This document shows positions 57,801 through 64,000 of a stretch of DNA of 64,000 nucleotides, one piece after another (position 1 is the stretch's first letter; each line of letters opens with the position of its first letter). A program made the translations under genes and the position numbers. Below the pieces are notes generated by a model. It had not been told where the DNA came from, searched no databases, and worked only from the letters and a program-made list of their open reading frames with translations. The DNA is from Archivesica marissinica. Lineage: Eukaryota; Mollusca; Bivalvia; Venerida; Vesicomyidae. Location: the NCBI GenBank assembly GCA_014843695.1, contig CM026403.1, forward strand, positions 41,816,572-41,880,571. The letters are read 5' to 3'.

Positions 57801-59342
57801 TATGAGACACCTCTTTTTATGAACATCAGTACTTCCCGAATCCTATGCTTGTATGTCAGGCGCCAGGCTGGTAGGCAATCGGTAACCATTATTTAACTAG
57901 CTGGCGGCTCATCAATCGGCCATATCAGAACGAACCACTGACGAGATTCGAACCTCCCGCTCCGTAGGCGGACGCCTTAACCACTAGGCCATGGAGACGG
58001 TTATGTACTATATGTACTGGTATAACACTGACTTGAAAGGACCCGTAGACATATACACAGCAATATCACTTTATAACTTATACTTATTAAGTATATACCC
58101 TTGTTACCTCACTATTCCCGTGCACATCATAATTATATACTGTATGACGTCCGAGGTCAAGTTGTAGAGTGTCGGATTTGGAATCGAGGGGTCACGGGTT
58201 CGATACTCGGTATGTCATGTCATTGAGCAAGGCACCTCATACACAATTATTAGTACCGGTCAACCGTTTAGGTCGGTTAAGCCTGCTAAGGAAAACATGT
58301 CGAAGTCCCCGCAAGGTGTTTGAAATATATGTGACCAGGAGCAATATAGAAATACAATGAGAGACAGCGGTCAGTCACTGTCCCTGAATACTCCCTAATA
58401 GTATGTAGGTCCTCAGTTGTTTCCTTGGTTTTTATCGTTGTTTCCTTTGCACAACATGCTATAAAATTGTATTCCACTTTCTCATCTTATAATTATTATG
58501 TTACTTTATCTCGACAGATATCCTACAATATATCCAATAGTCAAAAATTCTGTAATTTTGTTTATCAATTAATTAACATGATTTGGGATAAAATCACATT
58601 TATCATAAAGCAACATCTGGTTAGGAGATACCTGTAAAAACAAAGGATTCCGACTGAAACGACCGCTATACATTTCGGGATAAATCGGATTTTATCTGGC
58701 AAGGGAGGTAATAGAAACTATAGCGAGGTCCCTCATTGATCTCCTCAATATGTTATGTACAGTCTACATCCGTTATGTCGAATTCCGTCGGACCGAACAA
58801 AATACTTCGACATAACCGTAGTTTGACTTAACGAAATTAGATATAAACGCAGCCAGTTATATGTAAAATGATAATGTCTGAAACGGGACTTTGATCCGAC
58901 CTCGAGATAACTAGAGAATTCGAAATAACCGACTTTGACATAACGTATACGTAGACTATTTAAATAGCACGCCAGCTTAATTTTCCTTTCAGGTTTCTCG
59001 CACTCTAGTGTTTATACCCATCTACTGAACTCAGTATACACCATCTTGAGTCTCCTCTTTGCTGCCAAGCCAGTTCAGCTTCTCCATTTCTACATACCAA
59101 TTGTGTCCGCAGTCATCTACCTCCTTTTCTCTATCATCTACCATCTGAGTGGAGCTGACCCCATCTACCAGATTCTGGACTGGAATAATACTGGAAAGAC
59201 ATCGTGGATTTCAATATTGATTGTTGGAGTGGCAGTACCTGTGGTACACATTGCGTGCTACATGTTGTATAGTGTCAGGGTGTGTGTGAGCAGGAAGTGT
59301 AAATGTTCGGCTGAGGTGTCAACGGCAATGATATCGGCTTGA
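45705..59342 (+). CDS. Rolling stone-like multi-pass membrane protein, four-exon gene
   Basis: The coding sequence joins 45705-45818, 46426-46654, 56038-56148 and 58993-59342. All junctions are GT-AG and in phase, giving about 267 residues, close to Drosophila rolling stone (about 275). Family marks are the N-terminal GLGHNDPSLFIKPQ, FIYLTNMQYLMQSTYVFID in the second membrane region, WYIKTQWVFFNASNTF, and the C-terminal IYQILDWNNTGKTSW. About six membrane helices can be seen. Rolling stone acts in myoblast fusion in Drosophila; the role of mollusc homologues is unknown. The start codon follows GTAAGAGGA with no upstream in-frame extension seen. Introns are 0.6, 9.4 and 2.8 kb. Confidence 0.9.
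45903..46010 (-). mobile_element. SINE D tail fragment
   Basis: Reverse copy of the 3' half of the 48283 SINE: GATTGCGAAGCAAG tail, GGCTCGGATGAAAGG and TCGTGTGGGAGGAAAAC. Confidence 0.7.
46165..46245. repeat. Short interspersed repeat
   Basis: A sequence with AAAGGATTCCAACT and CCAAGGGAGGTAATGAAAAA recurs at 58625-58715 and in part at 17957-18005. Its class is unknown. Confidence 0.6.
46426..46654 (+). CDS. Rolling stone-like exon 2
   Basis: Acceptor TATATTCAG, donor G|GTAATA, leaving in phase 1. It encodes two membrane segments: YIFWTVFWALFYTVNLCF and the FIYLTNMQYLMQSTYVFIDC region. Confidence 0.9.
46770..48060 (+). repeat. Four diverged repeats with TGACGTCACGTGAC-type sites, intron 2
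   Basis: Four related units of about 250-600 bases share GACGTCACGTGAC followed by ...GTCTGTGCATGGCAACTC (near 46792, 47049, 47625 and 47989). They also share AAGTGGGCCGAT...GGAGGTACTGCAAT (46906, 47263 and 47735). An inverted pair with GGAAGAAATAA and TTATTTCTTCC lies around 47150 and 47240. ATT trinucleotide runs occur near 47430, 47465 and 47825. No coding sequence. Confidence 0.7.
48150..48275 (-). mobile_element. SINE E-like fragment
   Basis: ATGGCGACTCTCCAGCTATT and CACGGGTAGAACGGC resemble the SINE bodies at 56700 and 57500. Confidence 0.5.
48283..48740 (+). mobile_element. SINE D, long copy in rolling stone-like intron 2
   Basis: The head has A box GATTAGCGCAGTGGTTATC and B box GGGTTAGATCCTC. 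The body has TACTCCTGTTTCCTCCCACA, then a segment with GGTGTAAAGCACCGACACG, and it ends in the shared tail AACTTGTTTCGCAATCG. Confidence 0.8.
48846..49155. mobile_element. MITE with CAGG(G)CGTAGC-type ends
   Basis: About 310 bp from CAGGCGCGTAGCTGCC to GGCTACGCCCCTG. An internal CCGGGGGTGCATGCCCCCGG palindrome is present. GGGCCTGCACAT occurs near both ends. The ends resemble those of hAT-type MITEs; no clean target duplication is visible. Confidence 0.65.
49360..55812 (+). repeat. 6.4 kb minisatellite, 26 bp unit, about 245 copies
   Basis: Core unit CTCTATAGACCGCTCGACCA plus CGCCGA. Variants have GATCGCTCGCCCATGGCTG (mainly at the left end), ACAGCTCGACCACG, or GCTGGCT. Long-range order is visible: three markers (GACTATATAGACAGCACG, CCGACACTTTGGAGAG, AAATCGCTCGATCACGG) recur at 2721-base spacing from about 50.9-51.4 kb to 53.6-54.1 kb. 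Around 52.66-53.2 and 54.47-55.2 kb many units are truncated, probably assembly errors. It fills most of intron 2 of the rolling stone-like gene. Confidence 0.95.
56038..56148 (+). CDS. Rolling stone-like exon 3
   Basis: Acceptor TATATTCCAG, donor G|GTACGT, phase 1 in and out. It encodes TSGNTTWYIKTQWVFFNASN and a membrane segment ending TLLYYTLLDF. Confidence 0.9.
56180..56320 (+). repeat. Tandem repeat, 36 bp, 4 copies
   Basis: Identical units with GTATGTAAAATGTTCCACCA and AAGGGAAGGGCAAAGG, starting about 30 bases after the exon 3 donor. The open frames in both strands are repeat artefacts. Confidence 0.9.
56548..56700. mobile_element. Pogo/Tigger-like MITE remnant
   Basis: It starts TATACAGTCAAACCTGTCTT. 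The GGCTGCTTAATACAGGTTGG near the right end is partly inverted to the start. A CAGT start after TA is typical of the pogo branch of Tc1/mariner. The right end is obscured by the next repeat. Confidence 0.5.
56700..56875 (-). mobile_element. SINE E-like copy
   Basis: TGTCGCATCCACAGCTTAGG, a TGGTGGTGGTGGAGG stretch and a terminal GAGTGAATCGAAC B-box remnant parallel the element at 57500-57735. Confidence 0.55.
56946..57222 (+). mobile_element. SINE B, full copy with tRNA-like head
   Basis: A box GTGGTCGAGTGATTAAGG, B box GGGTTCGAGCCCCGC, body ATGAACAAGTTGGCAGTTTC and GGTGTTGTTAGGTAAACTGC. It ends in an AACAT repeat tail. Confidence 0.88.
57236..57487 (+). repeat. Tandem repeat, about 83 bp, 3 copies
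   Basis: Units contain ACCACTCGGCCAGAAGACCA and ATTGTTCGGCCCACAGTCAG. CCACTCGGCCA resembles a reversed tRNA A box, so a SINE head may have been amplified. Confidence 0.85.
57500..57735 (-). mobile_element. SINE E with tRNA-like head
   Basis: On the minus strand, GTGGCCGAGTGGTTAATG (A box) and AAGTTCGAATCACATTGGGG (B box) are followed by a body with ATTTCATGTGAAGAAGTGG. Confidence 0.75.
57850..58005 (-). mobile_element. tRNA-derived SINE, head on minus strand
   Basis: The minus strand has CCATGGCCTAGTGGTTAAGG (A box) and GGGAGGTTCGAATCTCG (B box). A full tRNA fold is not evident. This head shares CCATGGCCTAGTGGTT with the minisatellite at 3228. Confidence 0.7.
58148..58335 (+). mobile_element. 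SINE A, plus-strand copy
   Basis: GTCGGATTTGGAATCG, B box CGGGTTCGATACTC, body TCATTGAGCAAGGCACC and GGAAAACATGTCGAAGTCCC, ending near a diverged tail. Confidence 0.85.
58760..58958. mobile_element. MITE with CAGTCTAC ends (pogo-like)
   Basis: About 200 bp. The left end after TA reads CAGTCTACATCCGTTATGTC. The right end is its rough inverse, GACATAACG...GTAGACT. Similar to pogo/Tigger MITEs. Confidence 0.6.
58993..59342 (+). CDS. Rolling stone-like exon 4 (C terminus)
   Basis: Acceptor TTTTCCTTTCAG, phase 1, stop TGA at 59340-59342. It encodes LLNSVYTILSLL, HFYIPIVSAVIYLLFSIIYH, the hallmark YQILDWNNTGKTSW, a last membrane segment, and a cytoplasmic tail with CVSRKCKCSAE. Confidence 0.92.
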
Positions 59343-59880
59343 AATGCATGCATGGTATAATTATTATAATTTAACACATGATTTGCGCTGCAGACGCCTT
59401 TACATATTTTTCGTGTTTCACTAGTGTTTTGAACTCAACGACTTGTGTATTAGTCATTTTACATTTTGGAGGATAATGCAATGATACAGACAGAGACCCA
59501 TTCCAGTCTCCTCTGGTTCTTTTACGTACACGGTGTAAAGCACCGACACGAGACCTCGGTTTAACGTCCCATCTGAAAGTCTGTTAATTTTATTAGGGTC
59601 AGACGGGGGATCGAACCTGTGATCCCTGGATTACCAGTCCAGCGTGTTACCACTGGACTACAGATCCGTCTGTACTCAAATACTTTAACACCCCGAGGGA
59701 TAATATCCATACACGCTGTAACATGGCATCGAAAATACAGTGTCACTGAAAATCATCATCCACACTATAAATCCTATAAATCCTATACGATGGCTATTAA
59801 CTCTACAAATCCTGTACACTCGCGGAATTCATCAACAGCCATGTCCAGCTACAGTAGCAATTGCTAACTTGCTAATTGTA
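59343..59880 (-). mobile_element. SINE fragments after the rolling stone-like gene
   Basis: 59450-59580 (plus sense) repeats the middle of SINE D, with GATACAGACAGAGACCCATT and GGTGTAAAGCACCGACACG. 59596-59680 is a tRNA-like head on the minus strand: TAGTCCAGTGGTAACACG (A box) and ACAGGTTCGATCCCCC (B box). Its T stem does not pair, so it is not a tRNA gene. Confidence 0.6.
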
Positions 59881-59924
59881 GCGCACATGACCGTTATTTG
59901 AACGTTACACATGTTGGCCGGATT

Positions 59925-60665
59925 GAAACTGGCAGATATGGTAGAAACCGTATTGATCAAAACGAAAGGCTATGTTTATTGTGTAATAAACAACGTGTAT
60001 GTATGTATGTATGTATGTATGTATGTATGTTCCATTAATGTCAAACCCCTTGCGGGGACCTAGACATGTTTTCCTGGGCAGGCTTAGCCGACCTAAGTGG
60101 TTAACCAGTACTAAGCAATGTGTGTGAGGTGCCTTGCTCAATGACACTACATACGTGGTCTGACCGAGTATCGAACCCGGGACCGTTCGATTCCAAATCC
60201 GACGCTCTACCACTGGACCACGGACGTCACACACGTGGAAGATGAGTTTCATTTCATGTTTAAATGTGAGGTATGTATAGTACATTAAGAAAAAAATATA
60301 TTAAACGTTTATATTCTAATCGACCTGTTCAAATTATTGCAAATATTTAAATGTGACAATTCCCTAGAGCTGGTTAACTTTAGTAAATATATTCATCCCT
60401 TCGTAATTCACTTGTTTAGGATATATGAGTTACCAGTTGAATACTCCCTACACTCTTAATACAGTCATGATCATGTTTTGCATAGTCTAAAATCCATCAT
60501 GACATTGTCATTATTTTCCCATGTATGTCCATAATCATTACATCATGATTGCATATATCATAATATTGTACTATATATATTGTAAATATGTTTAAATGTT
60601 ACAGACGAGAAACTGTAAAGTTTAAGTCTTAATAAAGCATTCTCCTTCTTCTTCTTCTTCTTCTT
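59925..60665 (+). mobile_element. LINE 3' end, split by a SINE
   Basis: The first part reads RIETGRYGRNRIDQNERLCL with an LCNK pair. After the SINE the same frame resumes as VEDEFHFMFKCE, completing a C-x2-C-H-C zinc knuckle. The 3' UTR ends AATAAAGCATTCTCC and a TTC repeat tail. The rest of the element is missing. Confidence 0.75.
60002..60235 (-). mobile_element. SINE A, full copy nested in the LINE
   Basis: Nearly identical to 33148-33348 on the minus strand, with A box TGGTAGAGCGTCGG and B box GGGTTCGATACTC and a (CATA)n end. ACGTG flanks both sides, a probable short target duplication. Confidence 0.9.
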
Positions 60666-60699
60666 CTTCATGTTGTAAATACGTACTAGTTGTGGTGTC

Positions 60700-63410
60700 A
60701 TAGTACACTACTGTTAGTGTCGTCATAGCCACATTTGATTTAACCATATTTTATTGCATATGCATATTAAACAGTACAGTTGAAATACATGCATGATACA
60801 GAATAGAAATTAACAATGTATAAGATGCATACATACATTTGTGTAACATTGCAAAAGGGTCGGGCCACAAGTTATAACCAACATTAGAAAACGGCCCTTC
60901 CCAATAATCAAACTTTATTAAACAAAAGGTGCGATATCATCTCAGTACTGTCAATTTTACTCTATGTTGATTTGTATAAACGGAAAAAAACATAATTAAT
61001 ATAAACAGAAATGTTGGAATTTAGATAGACATACATATGATGGAAAAAATAATGTATGGACGCAAAATAGAAATTGAATCAAACAAAAAACAATCTGAGA
61101 AGGAAAACTATTTTCATAAATCCATCAACACTTCGAAGAAAAGAAGATACTAATACTTAAACAAAAAGGAATAACAAAAATTCCCACGCTGTCTTAACCC
61201 AGTCCTAGACCCGATATAGTAGTGTATATATAATTATATATTGTGTGTCAGGCAGATTCTAAATTAGCGATCAGTTGCAGGTACAAAGCGCTTTGTGGCT
61301 TTTATGTAAGAGTGTACATGTTTGAAAAGTGTGCTATTTTCTTCGTTGCTTAAGACTATGTATACCAAACAGTAGTTTCTCTACACTTAAGGGATGGTAT
61401 CGCCTGGTAATTAGGAAAAGTTGGTATCGCCTGGTAATTAGGAAAAGTTGTCTTCTATGCATATTGTATTGCGTGCATCGAAAGAAATAATGTTCTGCAT
61501 TTTCTGTTAAATATCCACAATTGCATATTGAATATTGACGTAAATGATTGTAAAATAAGTCACTATTGAGATTGCTACATCTGTTTCTTATTCGGGCATG
61601 GTGGACTTGGATAAATCTATCTCCATCGAGGAAAAATGAGGGAACATGGTCAGGTTTGAACAATTTTGTAATCTTATGTTTAAAAGAAACTAATGAGTCA
61701 GAATCACGGGTATCAGTGTCTAACTCGTTCCATAATTAATAGATGACGGTATGACGGAGGAAGCATATATTTTAAGGCGACGTGCCACAGTAGCATAGTC
61801 TAGATTATTTCTCAAGAAGTATAGGTTTGAGTCCGAAACAGTATTTGGGAAAAGTCACAATGATTTGAAGTTCACCGTTCTTGTATTTGTACAAAGGGTT
61901 AATTTTTGAATGTTTTCTCCTTATTGATAAGTCCACCCAGCCAATCTCTTTTAGAGTTAGCTTGATACAGATCTAGTTAGACCAGTGACAACACGCGCAG
62001 CATTGATCTGTATTTTTTCAAGCATTTCCTTTTCATATAGTAGACAATTGTCCCAAACAATGGATGCGTAGTCCAGGATAGGTCTCATGTATGAAATATA
62101 TATTTGGTTTAACGTTGTCCTCTTTAATTTGAATTTTAACATACGCATTGTACCTAAGACTTTAGACCCATATGCTGCTATGTTTAAAATATGATTATGC
62201 CAAGTACCATCGTCGCTAAGTGTAACACCAAGGTGTTTATGAGTTTGAACAAAATTAAGTTGTGTGTTCTGAAAATAAAGAATAGGGATTATGTGATTAT
62301 ATTTGCTAAGAGACATGAATATAACTTCTGTTTTAGCAGGATTAAATGGAACCAACCGTCGCCTTGCCCAAGTGGCAATAATATCAAGATCCTGGTGAAT
62401 GATTTCTTGTATGTGTAGATTATCATTGGAACTGACTGCAATGGAGCTATCATCGGCGAACAGTCTAGTAATGCTATGAAGTGAGTCAGCAATATCATTT
62501 ACGTAGATCAAAATTAATAGAGGTCCAAGAACCGAACCCTGGGGAACTCCAGCATTTACAATTTTCTCCTCTGAAAAAGAAGAATTTACACACACTCTTT
62601 GTGTTCTATACTTTAAGTAATTTGACAACCATTTGATTATATCTTCAGAAACACCACATTGTCTAAGCTTAAATAGAAGACCTTTGTGCCACACCCTATC
62701 GAATGCTTTACTTATATCGCAAAAAAACAATGCAGGTGGATTTTCTCTCATCGAAGGCTTTACATATCTGGTTATAAATGTCAATAAGTTGATAAATAGT
62801 TGAGTGTCCTGGTAAAAATCCGGATTGAGTCACGTATATAAGTTCATTTTCGTGTAAATAATTATAAATATGTTTGAACATAATTCTCTCCAACACAACG
62901 ACTAATCAAAGAAATAGGTCTATAATTTGAAGATATAGATGTGTCTCCCTTTTTAAAAAGAGGCATTACGTTTGCTGATTTCCAACGCTTCGGATATTGA
63001 GATAAAATGACTGATCTATTAAACAGCATTGATAAAGGTAGACCAATCGAAAGGCGTGTTTCTTTTAACATTCTATGACTGATTTGGTCCGGCCCACTTG
63101 CCTTATTGATAACCAAGTTTGACAAAATATCGATTACGTCTTGTTCAGATATATTAAACTGATTGAATGAATTGTTTGATTTAAGCGTGAACAAGGGTAA
63201 ATATGCATTTGAATCATCTATGGTTGATATAGAGACAAACAAATCATTAAGTACAGTAGCCTTATCTACGTCTGTGAACGCTAACGAGTCTGTACTATTC
63301 AACAGAGGTGGGATGGAATCGCAACTTGTTGCATTTTCTTTGACTAGTAATTTCACGATTTTTATCACACAGGCGGAATACACACTGTTGTTTGAATACA
63401 TTTACTAGTT
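60700..63410 (-). mobile_element. Non-LTR retrotransposon (CR1/L2-type), 5' truncated
   Basis: It contains a nearly whole reverse transcriptase and C-terminal region on the minus strand plus an AT-rich 3' UTR. No endonuclease domain is present, and the sequence changes character upstream of about 63410. Confidence 0.85.
61334..63401 (-). pseudogene. LINE reverse transcriptase with frameshifts
   Basis: Successive minus-strand frames read KASGPDQISHRMLKE and NVMPLFKKGD..SNYRPISLI (63401-62862), QSGFLPGHSTIYQL (62896-62708), and FCDISKAFDRVWHKGLLFKL, NAGVPQGSVLGPL and RLFADDSSIA with the ADD catalytic pair (62784-61957). Then 61663-61334 gives HHARIRNRCSNLN and CGYLTENAEHYFFRC (zinc knuckle). 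The order matches CR1/L2-type reverse transcriptases. Frameshifts near 62870 and 62740 and a break near 61950-61660 inactivate it. An in-frame 27-base tandem duplication repeats LFLITRRY. Confidence 0.88.
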
Positions 63411-63879
63411 TTTTTTAATTTATAATAGTTTCGAATCGTGCAATGACTATGAATTTGTGGTATTGTGTAAGCAAATTAACAATACAGGTAAAGTTACAAA
63501 TAAATCATGTTAAACTATTTTTTGTTGCGTTTACTAGTCATTCATAACGCACTCCATTGATTGTACGAAGCCAGGTACATGTAGCCTGGGGACAGGCGTC
63601 GATTATTTTTGCTGTTCAGTCAAAGAAATATATTTTAACACCCGACACTATTATTTGGGCCCTATTAAGTTTCTGATCATATCAATTTTGCCAGAAGTTA
63701 AAAAGTGAAAAATCGACAGACTGGCACCCAGGCTAAGGTACATGTACATGAAACTGTTGCAATTCAGTTCAATATGTATAATTATACACATAACAACCAT
63801 CATAATTGAAACTGCTGAAAGGCTACTTTTGAGATTAAACAATAGTTGTGGGTGTGGTAACACAAATGTGTGTGTTTTA
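63411..63879. other. Intergenic, nothing recognised
   Basis: AT-rich, no coding similarity, runs into the gap. Confidence 0.4.
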
Positions 63880-64000
63880 NNNNNNNNNNNNNNNNNNNNN
63901 NNNNNNNNNNNNNNNNNNNNNNNNNNNNNNNNNNNNNNNNNNNNNNNNNNNNNNNNNNNNNNNNNNNNNNNNNNNNNNNNNNNNNNNNNNNNNNNNNNNN
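63880..64000. other. Assembly gap at window end
   Basis: N run continuing beyond the window. Confidence 0.99.

Noticed and set aside
59596..59680. tRNA gene (minus strand)
   Set aside because: A and B boxes are present but the T stem does not pair, and SINE fragments adjoin it. The other tRNA-like heads (29664, 44600, 56946, 57500, 57905, 58148) are likewise SINE heads.

Overview
The window is eukaryotic animal DNA. It is AT-rich and intron-rich, with GT-AG splice sites, tRNA-derived SINEs, non-LTR retrotransposons, hAT DNA transposons and very large minisatellites. The protein fragments (a rolling stone-like membrane protein, a TatD-like hydrolase remnant, an SGNH esterase fragment, ZNF862-like hAT transposases) and the SINE types suggest a mollusc, probably a bivalve. 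That assignment is an inference. There are two assembly gaps (13984-14983, exactly 1000 N, and 63880-64000).

Host genes. (1) 4331-5043 (+) is one internal exon of an unidentified acidic, disordered protein with two FKSPLLQ motifs. (2) 18149-37841 (-) is a four-exon gene for ribosomal protein uS12/RPS23. Its first coding exon holds only ATGG, behind a TOP-like leader near 37870. Its introns are 10.55, 4.76 and 3.95 kb and are filled with transposons and minisatellites. The encoded protein is clearly RPS23 but unusual at residues 33-42. (3) 45705-59342 (+) is a complete four-exon rolling stone-like multi-pass membrane protein of about 267 residues. Its 9.4 kb second intron contains a 6.4 kb array of 26-bp units.

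Layout. 0-4 kb: a deleted hAT element carrying a BED zinc finger, a chain of four minisatellites and a LINE 3' end. 4.3-5 kb: the acidic exon. 7-17.5 kb: seven tandem arrays, interrupted by the 3' part of a ZNF862-like hAT transposase (11.8-13.4 kb) and a gap. 18-38 kb: the RPS23 gene with nested insertions, including three hAT elements (23.6-25.7, 30.2-34.1 and 35.0-36.2 kb), SINEs and an SGNH hydrolase fragment. 38.8-40.0 kb: a non-coding hAT element. 40.8-42.5 kb: a LINE fragment. 43.4-44.1 kb: a TatD-like pseudogene. 45.7-59.3 kb: the rolling stone-like gene. 59.9-63.4 kb: two LINE fragments tail to tail, one interrupted by a SINE.

The host genes show no functional link to each other. The window mainly shows how hAT elements, SINEs and minisatellites have enlarged the introns of two ordinary genes. 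Five hAT-type insertions are bounded to the base by visible target-site duplications: four perfect 8-bp repeats and one 6-bp repeat. I did not find a convincing new multi-gene biological system. The points most worth checking are the divergent RPS23, the minisatellites that grew inside SINE or tRNA-like sequence, an 80-bp hairpin inside a hAT element, and a 52-bp perfect inverted repeat around a 2.1 kb spacer.
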